Part shown: positions 28,194-36,591 of the stretch, piece by piece
Position numbering within the stretch: the first letter of the stretch is position 1
How the letters are laid out: each line of letters begins with the position of its first letter
The notes under the pieces: generated by a model
Database searches by the model: none
Told to the model about the DNA's origin: nothing
What the model saw: the letters and a program-made list of their open reading frames with translations, nothing else
Position numbers and translations under genes: made by a program
From: Shewanella pneumatophori
GTDB lineage: Bacteria > Pseudomonadota > Gammaproteobacteria > Enterobacterales > Shewanellaceae
Length of the DNA stretch: 62,104 nucleotides
Direction: 5' to 3'
Assembly: GCF_023283895.1 (NCBI RefSeq)
Contig: NZ_JAKILB010000020.1
Coordinates: forward strand, 1-62,104

Positions 28194-30458
28194 TTACGAC
28201 CAGAAATTCACTACACCATCGTTTGCTTTGGCGTCTCTAACAACGGTTTCTAATGCCTTAACTGCACAAAATACATCACTGTAGTTTTCATGATTTGGAA
28301 GTTGTAACTTAAGGCGCTCAGTTAGCACCCTCTCTATCAATTCCAGCTTAGTTTGATCACCAATACTTTTATTACCATCAAAGGTAAATTTAGGTAGTAC
28401 CTTATGCAGTAAAAAGTTATTGATAGCTAGCTCGCTATCAGAATTAACATCTTTAAAGAGTGCTAAATAATTTAATCCCTGACGAATAGTGCGCATACCA
28501 AACTCAACGCCAATCTTGTGGAAGAATTCTCTATTTAGGTCAATAAAGAGTTCGCAGAACTCATTACTTCGTTCAAATTTTGGATAACTTTCACGAATAC
28601 CTAATGCTTCTGCATCAAGTAATACAGGCTTGCTGACATCATCAAAACCATAGCCCTTGACCTCATCAAAAATGGAGTCCCAGTCAGATAAAAGTGGTGA
28701 TTCAAATCGCATTATATGGGCACGGTCTAGAATCTTAGGAGACAAATAGTGTGTTGTTTCATCGATGTTGATGGCACCAACGATACGTACGTTTGCAGGC
28801 ACTTTTATTGTCGAAGGTGTATTAATAACCCCTGCCAGCATTCGGCGTATATCGCCATGGTATTTTATTAATGAGTCTTTATCGCTAAAGCCAAAAGCAC
28901 GCTTCATTTCAGCGTTGACGGCTTCATCTTGCATCAGCTTTACGAAGTCGACCAGCCCGTCTTGAGAGTACTTTTCTTTTGCTTCTGAAATGATGGCCAC
29001 CACTGCTTTAAGTTCTGATAACACATGCGCAGATTCATCATCAGAATAAAGTTGGATCTCAGGTGTTTTTTCTCGATCTTCTAGCTTCGATAAAAAGTCT
29101 GCAAAATAGTACTCAACCCTTGCTAAATTCATCTCATCTAAACAGATAAAGTAAGGAATCTCAGGGTTTTGTTGTGCTTCAATTAGCGCTTCGAGAAATG
29201 GTGTTGCAAGGTATTTTTTCTCAAGTGGATTATAGTAACCAAGCAGATCTTCGGAACTGGTCCAGTTCGGCTTTACTGGAATAATTTTAGATACACCGCC
29301 AACGGCTTTGGCAAACGATTGCACCAAATTCGTTTTACCTGAGCCTGAGTCACCAGCAAGAATGATAAGATCGTTTGAGCGAATAAGTGTAAGGTAGTTC
29401 TCAATGACATGCCTCGGATACAGTATCCCTTGTTCTTTAAGAAAGGCCTGAATATAAGAAACAGTTAGCTTGTAGTCTCCCTTAAACACTTCATCAAAGC
29501 TGACCATTTCTGTAGTATCACGCTCTTTTACTGCATCAAAGATAAAGCTATCGAAATCATCTTCATCGATGAACTCAAAGTCCTTAAGAAAAACAGCTTT
29601 TTCAGCAATATAAGATTTTAGTTTTTCAATTTTTTTGGCCATTTCCAACTGTATCTCTTTGTATTGAACTTTAAGGGAGTTGAGTTCATTTTGACGTTGA
29701 TTAAGCTCTGAGCTTAACTTCTGGGTATTAAGTTTAAGCGCGCTTTTTTCTTGTTGTAACTCAGATAATGCAACTTCGGTTTGTGCAAGAGCCTTGTTAA
29801 CTTTTACTAACTCAAGCTCTGCAAGTTGCTTCTTGCTATTGTGTTCATTAATAATTTGATTGGTAGCTTGCTGCTGTTCAGCCTCTATGGATGCTATTAA
29901 CTCATCTTTCTTACTTGTTATCTGATTTAGATCTTGTTGAAGTTTTTGTTCAGCTGCTGCCAATTCTTGCTGCAAATTTGCCATGTGAAAGTCATATATA
30001 GACTTAACGATATAGCTGCTCTCATCACCTTCGATTAACTGTGATTTATCAAAGTTAATCGGTAAAGCTTGAAGCACTTCTGCAGAACCAAATTTGACAG
30101 TTAATTCAAACGGGTTGTTATGCTTCTGGCGTTCTTTCAATGGAGAGAGTACTAACTCACACTTAACCCAAACTCTTAGCTTGGTATTTAAAAGAGCCTT
30201 TGCGTAGTCATATGGGACATAGATTCCGGACTCTATTCCATGTCTAAGTTTTAACGGATAATTTATGGTTTGATTGCCAGCTATTAATCTAACCTTGTGT
30301 AAATTAATAAACTTGTTAGTTTGAGGGTCAACGAGTTCCCCCCAAACTTCTATCTTGCCATTGGTGATGCCCCAGCTATCAAACAAACGTTGATAAATCT
30401 CTGCATCGGAAAGGTCTTTAACGACATCAAAACTATAGATAATGTCTGTGTTGCTCAT
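28194..30458 (-). CDS. Coiled-coil McrB-like AAA+ NTPase
   Basis: 754 residues. Residues 1-150 form a beta-rich domain of unknown type. A long Gln/Glu/Lys-rich coiled coil spans about 157-290. The AAA+ module has Walker A GDSGSGKT (369-376), Walker B FICLDEMNLARVEYYFADFL (437-456), and GAINIDETTHYLSPKILDRA (561-580), typical of McrB relatives paired with DUF2357 nucleases. McrB uses GTP to drive translocation and activate its nuclease; whether GTP or ATP is used here is not visible. The start lies 3 bp from the relic hsdS stop, with no good ribosome site, suggesting past translational coupling. Confidence 0.87.
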   Translation of the reverse strand: MSNTDIIYSFDVVKDLSDAEIYQRLFDSWGITNGKIEVWGELVDPQTNKFINLHKVRLIAGNQTINYPLKLRHGIESGIYVPYDYAKALLNTKLRVWVKCELVLSPLKERQKHNNPFELTVKFGSAEVLQALPINFDKSQLIEGDESSYIVKSIYDFHMANLQQELAAAEQKLQQDLNQITSKKDELIASIEAEQQQATNQIINEHNSKKQLAELELVKVNKALAQTEVALSELQQEKSALKLNTQKLSSELNQRQNELNSLKVQYKEIQLEMAKKIEKLKSYIAEKAVFLKDFEFIDEDDFDSFIFDAVKERDTTEMVSFDEVFKGDYKLTVSYIQAFLKEQGILYPRHVIENYLTLIRSNDLIILAGDSGSGKTNLVQSFAKAVGGVSKIIPVKPNWTSSEDLLGYYNPLEKKYLATPFLEALIEAQQNPEIPYFICLDEMNLARVEYYFADFLSKLEDREKTPEIQLYSDDESAHVLSELKAVVAIISEAKEKYSQDGLVDFVKLMQDEAVNAEMKRAFGFSDKDSLIKYHGDIRRMLAGVINTPSTIKVPANVRIVGAINIDETTHYLSPKILDRAHIMRFESPLLSDWDSIFDEVKGYGFDDVSKPVLLDAEALGIRESYPKFERSNEFCELFIDLNREFFHKIGVEFGMRTIRQGLNYLALFKDVNSDSELAINNFLLHKVLPKFTFDGNKSIGDQTKLELIERVLTERLKLQLPNHENYSDVFCAVKALETVVRDAKANDGVVNFWS

Positions 30459-30461
30459 TGA

Positions 30462-30524
30462 TTATATAGCCTGTTCGACGATGGTGTAGGTAAGGTGAAT
30501 ATGAGGGTTTGTTGTAAGCTCTGC
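30462..30524 (-). pseudogene. Relic of an hsdS 3' end
   Basis: On the minus strand this frame reads AELTTNPHIHLTYTIVEQAI and stop, against ADAQTTQLHLTDAIVEQAV at the end of the intact HsdS (32079). 16 nt around CCTGTTCGACGATGG are identical. Nothing hsdS-like is seen upstream of it. The stop is 3 bp before the McrB-like ATG. Confidence 0.75.
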
Positions 30525-30666
30525 TGAGTAATATTGCCGCATTGCTGTTATTGTTAAGGGCATTCAATGGCACTTCAGCCAGCCATCAGCGTTATCACTT
30601 AATCAGAATAGAATGCTTACCGGGTTGAGGCTAACTTAATAAGCTAGCCTGAACTCACATAGAATC

Positions 30667-31353
30667 TTATTCAAATAACAGGTGGCTATAGTCTTTTGCT
30701 CTTTGCCCCTTTCCTTTAGGCTGAATAATGGCAGTCAATGATTCAGAGATTAGCATCGAGCTTCCATTTTTATCTACTCCGATTGACGCCATAGGGTTAT
30801 AGGTGCTCAATGCGCTTTTCATTTCATCTAAAATCGAGTCATTATCGGCTAACTCTTCTTCGTTAAGTACCATTAAATTATTAAAGAACTTTAAATCTAA
30901 AAGTGTACCTTCAAGCCAATCTACAGAGCATTTGTAACCTAGCTGCCACACAATGGATGAAGACTCTGTGTACACTTCTAAGTGACTTGTATTTTTACCC
31001 ACTAAGCATGAGCCGAGTAGTACGCCAACGATATTTCTTTCTTTGGCTTTAGCGCTGACTTTCCCTAGTAGAGTCGTTAAGTTCATGCCCCCTAAACGTA
31101 AACCTGAACCATGACATGCGATATAAACATAGTAGTTTGCGTAGTTAAGCTGAGTAAGTTCATCAAGCGCTAAATCAAAGCTTTTTGCTTCGTAAAAATT
31201 GGTATGGTAAAGGTCGAAATTGCCGTTAGTACGCTCTAGTCCCTGAAAGTATGGCAATACACTGACCACGTTTTGATCTATAGCGACTGAGCTTTCACGA
31301 CGAAATAAATTCCACGGTCTTTCTAAAATGATTAATGCATTCTTGTTTTTCAT
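30667..31353 (-). CDS. Predicted caspase-fold (clan CD) cysteine protease
   Basis: 228 residues, no family name recognised. The core reads like a caspase/CHAT fold: hydrophobic strand YYVYIACHGSG with candidate catalytic His81, a helix, then strand NIVGVLLGSCLVGK with candidate Cys116. The ~35-residue spacing and the His-Gly and Ser-Cys contexts fit the catalytic dyad of that clan. The N-terminal ALIILERPWNLF is a plausible first strand. There is no signal peptide. It stands ~200 bp upstream of the McrB-like gene, on the same strand, with its own promoter region carrying a perfect inverted repeat. In known bacterial systems such proteases are abortive-infection effectors. The activity is inferred from motifs only. 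Confidence 0.6.
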   Translation of the reverse strand: MKNKNALIILERPWNLFRRESSVAIDQNVVSVLPYFQGLERTNGNFDLYHTNFYEAKSFDLALDELTQLNYANYYVYIACHGSGLRLGGMNLTTLLGKVSAKAKERNIVGVLLGSCLVGKNTSHLEVYTESSSIVWQLGYKCSVDWLEGTLLDLKFFNNLMVLNEEELADNDSILDEMKSALSTYNPMASIGVDKNGSSMLISESLTAIIQPKGKGQRAKDYSHLLFE

Positions 31354-31690
31354 TTTATTTCCCTATAATCATGCAAACACTAAACCTGCTTGTGTCACTA
31401 TAAAACCGTGACACAAGTGTTGGCGAAATCTCATTCTACTTAGAGTGAGGTAGAGAACCAGATATAGCCATAAGCTCTGAAAATCTGACTTTGTTACTAC
31501 CTATCGCTATGGGATATGCGACGCTTAATGCAGAGCAATTATAGCTTCACTCTACGTATATGAACGGTAGCACATTAGCCATTCTAGAAAATGGGGTGTA
31601 ACTCAAAATCATGAAATTATAACAATAAAAACATCTAGATAGTAATATTAGTGCTCAATGAGCGCCTTTCCTATATTCAAATTAGGGCGA
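31354..31690. other. Intergenic stretch between protease gene and broken secreted-protein gene
   Basis: 337 bp, A/T-rich, with the inverted repeat described separately and no coding frame that I can support. Confidence 0.5.
31389..31417. promoter_or_regulatory. Perfect inverted repeat in the protease-gene promoter, likely operator
   Basis: CTTGTGTCAC and GTGACACAAG (10 bp each, perfect) flank a 9-nt spacer that reads TATAGT-like on the minus strand, a possible -10. It lies 36-64 bp before the protease start. A dimeric repressor bound here would block transcription. There is no T-tract after it, so a terminator is less likely. Confidence 0.55.
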
Positions 31691-31984
31691 TCAGTTCAAC
31701 TCATAGTTAACGAAGCGATTCCATTCTTCAATTGCATCATTTGCTGCATTTCGGTGGGTTTAAACAGCATCATTTTGTTCTTCAATAAAATCGTTGATAC
31801 AGCGTTTATAGCGTTGAACGCTATCATTGAAGTTATCAACTTCCCACTGTGAGTTAAATTCATAAGGCTTGTAGGGCTTGCTGCAATTTGGGCTTGGTGT
31901 ATAAGTATCAGCCGCCGCAAATTGTGATGCAAAGAGCAAGGCGCTTAATGTTATGAGCTTAGATAATTTTAATTTTGAGGTCAT
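31691..31984 (-). pseudogene. Small secreted protein gene split by an in-frame stop
   Basis: The first 74 codons encode a signal peptide (about 1-25, ending FAAA) and a mature part to YKRCINDFIEEQNDAV, then TAA (31760-31762). Reading on in the same frame gives 22 more codons, THRNAANDAIEEWNRFVNYELN, then a proper stop. The second part continues the charged-helix style of the first, so a single nonsense change most likely truncated a ~97-residue periplasmic protein. Function unknown. Confidence 0.65.
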
Positions 31985-32042
31985 GATTATGTTTGGGATT
32001 TAAGTTCAATATGATTAGTGTGTTCAACATAGCTGGATACAT

Positions 32043-32065
32043 CCAGCCGTATGAATAACGGCTGG
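32043..32065. repeat. Stem-loop after hsdS
   Basis: CCAGCCGT / ACGGCTGG with a 7-nt loop, 14 bp past the hsdS stop. There is no T-tract on the minus strand, so it is a weak terminator or an mRNA 3'-end structure. Confidence 0.5.
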
Positions 32066-32078
32066 AGTGAATAAACTA

Positions 32079-33968
32079 CTACACCGCCTGTTCGACGATG
32101 GCGTCGGTGAGATGGAGTTGGGTAGTTTGCGCGTCAGCTAAACGGGCTTTAAGTTGGTCGCAAAGCGCCATTAACTCATCAACTTTAGCAACGATGCGTT
32201 TTTGTTCCTTGAGTGGGGGGCAAGGAAAGGCATATAAACCGACGCTATTCGCGGATAAATTTGGTTGAGCAGAGCCATTATCAAATCTGAATATTTGAGA
32301 GCGGCCAAAGGCACTCGTTAGATATCTATATATGAAATCATTTAACCGAGTGTCGTAAGCACGAATTATCATTAAAGATGAGGCTATTGCGCCTTCAGAA
32401 TAAGGTTTAACAAAAGCTGTTTTACCAAATGTTGCGCCACGTAAGCAATACACGAGATCATTTGGTAACACCTTACCGCTTCGAAGTGAGTCAAACTTCT
32501 CTTTGGTTATATAATTCATATTCTGAGTAGTAAGTGTTCCATTTGGTTCAATATGACCAGTATTTATCCATGGAATACCAGCCTCTACGTACTCACTTTT
32601 ATTAGGATAATTCTTACCTCTATCTCCATTTAGGAACTCGGATAATAAACCGAACTTACACCACTCCCACCCTTGCGGCAGTTCAAACGGTTTTTCTTCA
32701 TCGGTGATGGCGGGCAGTGGTTTTTGCTTTTTGATTTTCTTGTCAGCTATTAATTGCGCTTTTTCTGCGGCGATACGCTCTAGTAGCTTAGCGGCTGGTT
32801 CATCATTAGTATCCTGTGGTACCAGCTTGCCCATGACGGCGAGTTGCAGAATGGTTTGCTTTAGCGTGTCGATGCTGGCGCTGGTGGTGAATAACGTGTC
32901 GAAGTGCTCGGCAACACGTTGCCAGCTCTCTCTAAAGTGCCGCTCAGGGCTGTTATCAAAAGACGGCTCAGGGCTGTCTACCTGTTCAGGGCTGTTAGCA
33001 TCAGCGGAAGGAAGCAGTAACGCCCCTAGCAAGGTTTCAACTAAGGTTTGGTGTGCAGTAATGCTAGCTTCTGTTTGTGCTTCTAGGGCATCACACAAAC
33101 TCATCAGCTCATCGACTTTAGCAACGATGCGTTGTTGTTCTTCACACGGCGGTACAGGTACAATAACACTATTAGCTCTAACAATAGTTAGAGTATGTAC
33201 AGTAGTACCCATACTATCTTTGTGAATATCCCTATTCCAAAGTGGAGATTTCATAAAAATATCTAAATATAAAGGGTACAACTTGGCAATATTTTTGAAT
33301 ATGAGAACACTTGCATCTTTAAAATAAAACTTATCATTAGGGGTTACTACATATGGCACGCCAATGGTACCGACACCAGTAATCATAATATCTTCTGGTT
33401 CTGGCGCTGTACCACTTTTTGATAGTTCTAAAAAAAGTTCATTTGAAATATGAAGATCGTTATCTACGGTACCATTAACAGATAACTTAATTATTTCCCT
33501 TGCCCGATAAAATGGTACACCTGAATCTTGCCAATCCTTTTTTTGAACCCGACTACTTGACCCGACGACACCTAAATCACCTAAATGTTGAAAGCCCCAA
33601 CCCTTCGGCAGTTCAAACGGCTTTTCATCCTCACTAATTTCAGGCAAAGCTTTAGGCTTTTTAATCTTCTTGTCTTTCACTAATTGTGCTTTTTCAGCGG
33701 CAATACGTTCAAGCAACACCGATGCTGGCTCGTCACTCTCATCTTGTGGAACCAACTTACCGCGCACGGCAAGTTCTAAAATCAGCTCACGCAGCTTTTT
33801 GATGCCATGCAATGAAAACTTCTTCGATGAACCACGGCCTGATGCTGACTTCTGCTCGATGGCGCTGGTCCAGATATCTAGGTTTTCTGTGATTAATTGT
33901 TCTGCACTTAACTCAGAGCTTCGTTCTGGATTTAGTTCTGCAGCCTTATTAAATGCGTGCTCAGCCAT
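32079..33968 (-). CDS. hsdS: Type I restriction system specificity subunit
   Basis: 629 residues. Two target-recognition halves are each introduced by the same segment, GKLVPQD...EPA...LLERIAAEKAQL (about 72-95 and 375-400), and each ends in a conserved helix EEQQRIVAKVDELMSLCDAL / KEQKRIVAKVDELMALCDQL. The halves read a bipartite DNA sequence; the sequence recognised cannot be told from here. There is a 1-bp overlap with hsdM (TAATG). The longer-than-usual size comes from an N-terminal extension and a linker near 320-365 that is rich in SPEPS/NSPER repeats. Confidence 0.94.
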   Translation of the reverse strand: MAEHAFNKAAELNPERSSELSAEQLITENLDIWTSAIEQKSASGRGSSKKFSLHGIKKLRELILELAVRGKLVPQDESDEPASVLLERIAAEKAQLVKDKKIKKPKALPEISEDEKPFELPKGWGFQHLGDLGVVGSSSRVQKKDWQDSGVPFYRAREIIKLSVNGTVDNDLHISNELFLELSKSGTAPEPEDIMITGVGTIGVPYVVTPNDKFYFKDASVLIFKNIAKLYPLYLDIFMKSPLWNRDIHKDSMGTTVHTLTIVRANSVIVPVPPCEEQQRIVAKVDELMSLCDALEAQTEASITAHQTLVETLLGALLLPSADANSPEQVDSPEPSFDNSPERHFRESWQRVAEHFDTLFTTSASIDTLKQTILQLAVMGKLVPQDTNDEPAAKLLERIAAEKAQLIADKKIKKQKPLPAITDEEKPFELPQGWEWCKFGLLSEFLNGDRGKNYPNKSEYVEAGIPWINTGHIEPNGTLTTQNMNYITKEKFDSLRSGKVLPNDLVYCLRGATFGKTAFVKPYSEGAIASSLMIIRAYDTRLNDFIYRYLTSAFGRSQIFRFDNGSAQPNLSANSVGLYAFPCPPLKEQKRIVAKVDELMALCDQLKARLADAQTTQLHLTDAIVEQAV

Positions 33969-35449
33969 TATTTAGCTTCTCCCGCTGAATCTTTTGGAGA
34001 AAGGGCGGCAGAAAGAATACCTTTTAGCTGATCACGCAAGGCTTGAATATCGGCTTGCTGCTTGGCGTAGTCTTGTAATAACGCTTGTGGATCGTGGCTG
34101 ACCACATCACCTACATGCGGGTTTTTAATATCTAGATTGTAGTTGCGAGCGATGATGTCATCGATAGACACTTTCCATGCTTGCTCGTTTTCAACTCGTG
34201 ATGCAAAACCGTCGGCTTCAACGCCCCACCAGCTCAATTCAGTTACAAACTCTTCAAACTTCATTGGCTTGGTTTTGTTGTAGTTTTTCACCCCTGCAGG
34301 ATATGGGTGCTCATAGAACCAGACATCTTTGGTTGGCTGACCTTTAGTGAAGAATAGGATGTTAGTTTTAATGCCTGTGTAAGGGTTAAATACACCGTTA
34401 GGTAAACGCACGATAGTGTGTAGGTTGCATTCTTCAGTCAGCAGCTTTTTGATTTTGGTTTTAACGCCTTCACCAAATAGGGTGCCGTCTGGCAATACCA
34501 CAGCTGCGCGTCCTTTCGTTGCTAGAACTTCAATGATTAGCTGTAAGAATAGATCCGCAGTTTCACGGGTTTGCATTTCGCTTGGGAAGTTCTTCTCAAT
34601 ACCGTCTTCTTCGGTGCCACCAAATGGTGGGTTAGTGATGATGACGTCAACTTGGTCATCCCAGCTTGATAATGGCTTATTAAGGGTGTTGCCGTGCTTA
34701 ATCTGTACTGGCACTTCAATACCGTGCAGCATCATGTTAGTGGTACACAGTAGGTGTGGCAGCTGCTTTTTCTCTACACCAAAGATTTGTTGCTGTAGGG
34801 TTTTGTGGTCTTCGCCCGATTTCACGTAGTTAGTTTTAACGTGGTCAAAGGCACACGCTAAGAAGCCACCAGTACCGCAAGCTGGGTCCATAATAGACTC
34901 TCCAAGCTTAGGATCGGTTACCGCGACAATGAACTTAGTGATGGCGCGTGGGGTATAGAACTCGCCCGCATTACCTGCGCTTTGTAAGTCTTTTAAGATC
35001 TGCTCGTACAGGTCACCAAACAAGTGACGTTCTTTTGAGTCGGTAAAGTCGATTTCATTGAGCTTGTTGATCACTTGGCGTAGTAGAGTGCCGTTTTTCA
35101 TGTAGTTGAAGGCATCTGAGAATGCTTCTTTGACTACATAGCCGCGCGGGTTTTTATCTATCGGCGCAGTGAGGTTTTTAAGCTGTGGAAATAGCTCATC
35201 GTTAACAAAGTCCAGTAACTCTTCACCTGTGATGCCTTGGTTGTCTGCAGCCCAGTTGCGCCATAGGAACTGTTCAGGGATCGGCTCACGGTAATCGTCT
35301 AGTTCAAGCTCTAACTCTTCCTCTTGGGCATCGAACACCTTAAGGAAAAGTAACCAAGACATTTGCCCTAGGCGCTGGGCATCGCCGTCAACACCGGCAT
35401 CTTTACGCATAATATCTTGGATGGATTTAATCGCTGAACTGATAGACAT
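33968..35449 (-). CDS. hsdM: Type I restriction system DNA methyltransferase subunit
   Basis: 493 residues from ATG 35449 (MSISSAIKSIQDIMRKDAG); the upstream in-frame extension to 35506 has no family match. The N-terminal helical HsdM_N domain is followed by the N6-adenine methylase fold with the SAM motif DPACGTGGFL and the catalytic NPPFGG. It methylates the HsdS target on both strands and, with HsdR, forms the restriction complex. It is separated from hsdR by four small genes. Confidence 0.95.
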   Translation of the reverse strand: MSISSAIKSIQDIMRKDAGVDGDAQRLGQMSWLLFLKVFDAQEEELELELDDYREPIPEQFLWRNWAADNQGITGEELLDFVNDELFPQLKNLTAPIDKNPRGYVVKEAFSDAFNYMKNGTLLRQVINKLNEIDFTDSKERHLFGDLYEQILKDLQSAGNAGEFYTPRAITKFIVAVTDPKLGESIMDPACGTGGFLACAFDHVKTNYVKSGEDHKTLQQQIFGVEKKQLPHLLCTTNMMLHGIEVPVQIKHGNTLNKPLSSWDDQVDVIITNPPFGGTEEDGIEKNFPSEMQTRETADLFLQLIIEVLATKGRAAVVLPDGTLFGEGVKTKIKKLLTEECNLHTIVRLPNGVFNPYTGIKTNILFFTKGQPTKDVWFYEHPYPAGVKNYNKTKPMKFEEFVTELSWWGVEADGFASRVENEQAWKVSIDDIIARNYNLDIKNPHVGDVVSHDPQALLQDYAKQQADIQALRDQLKGILSAALSPKDSAGEAK

Positions 35450-35754
35450 AACAAAGCTACTTTTAATTGCTAAATATAATGCTGGGGAGTATAGCAATAC
35501 CTGCACTGGTAATCAGTGAGTTAGTTATGATTATTTTGCTGTTCTAGCTGGTGGCGTTTTCGCTTTACTGGTCATGACGTACGTTAGATATGTAAAGCGT
35601 AAAGTTTTCAGCTTAGCGCTAATACAGGAGTGAAGGGTGATGACGGTATTGTTAGGTTTTCGGGTTATATAAAATGCGATGCTTTTAATATTTGGTTGTG
35701 ATTAAATAGCCAGCAAAACAACTAATTAGCAAGGATGAAAGTTAGTGGTGACCC
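35450..35754. other. Divergent promoter region hsdM / zinc-ribbon gene
   Basis: 305 bp, A/T-rich, holding the leftward hsdMS promoter and a rightward one. No regulatory motif was recognised and there is no control (C) protein gene. Confidence 0.45.
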
Positions 35755-36159
35755 ATGATTGTTGAATGCCCCCATTGCAGCGAAGATAATGAAATCGAAT
35801 ACGCTGAAAACATACGCTGTAAAAAATGTGAGAAAGACTACAAAGGTTATGAGTTTTCTAAGCGGAAAATCATAACAGGAACAGCGCTTGCCCTTTTAAC
35901 CTATATTGGTGTTCATACTCTTCGAGATGAGGCCAAAGGCTACGGTGACCGATATCCTATCGCGGTGGAATACGCTCTGCTCGATAGCTGTATTAACGGC
36001 AGTAGCAATTCTATTTCTCAAAGCCGTTACCTTAGTAAGCGTGATGTTTGTCTATGTGCGCTGGAAGGGGCTCAAGAAGATTATCCCTACTCTGATTATA
36101 AAGATGACTCGAAAGGTTTTGTGCCGATTTTTCGTCGATACACTAAGAGTTGTAGATAG
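35755..36159 (+). CDS. Zinc-ribbon membrane protein, unknown function
   Basis: 134 residues, no known name. An N-terminal zinc ribbon (CPHC at 5-8, CKKC at 23-26) is followed by one membrane span (about 40-54, IITGTALALLTYIGV) and a ~75-residue domain with three Cys near its centre and end (SCIN, VCLCAL, SC). It could be a membrane-tethered accessory of the restriction locus, but it is transcribed against hsdM and hsdR. Ribosome site weak; start chosen as the first ATG after the promoter region. Confidence 0.65.
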   Translation: MIVECPHCSEDNEIEYAENIRCKKCEKDYKGYEFSKRKIITGTALALLTYIGVHTLRDEAKGYGDRYPIAVEYALLDSCINGSSNSISQSRYLSKRDVCLCALEGAQEDYPYSDYKDDSKGFVPIFRRYTKSCR

Positions 36160-36221
36160 GTTATAGATAAAAAGCGGTAACCTTGAGGGACCGCTTTTGT
36201 TGAGCTTAACCAAGTAGGGTT

Positions 36222-36353
36222 TTATTTACCCTTTGGAATGTTACCGCGCCCGCCGCCAGACGGTTTACCCGTTGTGCTTGGGTAGTTGGGGTTATTACTT
36301 GGACGAGGTGCAGCTGGTGCTTTTGGGCTTGATTTTGGTGTTGATTTGCTCAT
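36222..36353 (-). CDS. Small basic low-complexity protein
   Basis: 43 residues, rich in Ser, Pro, Lys and Gly (N-terminus MSKSTPKSSPKAPAAP; C-terminus GGGRGNIPKGK). ATG 36353 follows an AGGAGAT ribosome site, 10 bp after the stop of the neighbouring 49-residue gene. Probably disordered and nucleic-acid-binding by charge; function unknown. Confidence 0.6.
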   Translation of the reverse strand: MSKSTPKSSPKAPAAPRPSNNPNYPSTTGKPSGGGRGNIPKGK

Positions 36354-36363
36354 GGTGATCTCC

Positions 36364-36513
36364 TTATTTACCTGACTTTTTGTTGGTTTCAGCCGCACGT
36401 TGGGCGCGAGCACCAAAACTGCCTTTATCTACCTTGCCGCCATTTTGCTTGGCTGTACCTGATTGAATGCGAGCAGCGGCTTCAGGTGTCATTGGAGTTT
36501 TATTTTTAGTCAT
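36364..36513 (-). CDS. Small SMP-like protein
   Basis: 49 residues: TPMTPEAAARIQSGTAK, then KGSFGARAQRAAE. The EAAARIQS...GG...KGSFxARAQ pattern recalls the seed-maturation (SMP) repeat and recurs in small proteins of marine gammaproteobacteria. A good ribosome site lies upstream (AAAAAGGAATTG). It forms a two-gene operon with the 43-residue gene. Function unknown. Confidence 0.6.
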   Translation of the reverse strand: MTKNKTPMTPEAAARIQSGTAKQNGGKVDKGSFGARAQRAAETNKKSGK

Positions 36514-36591
36514 GTTCAATTCCTTTTTCGGATTAATTTAATTAGTGTCTTCGCTAAGACAGGCACAGAATGACATAGTGGTTGGGGACTC

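Noticed and set aside
35450..35506. N-terminal extension of HsdM
   Set aside because: The extra 19 residues have no HsdM character; ATG 35449 starts the conserved N-terminus.
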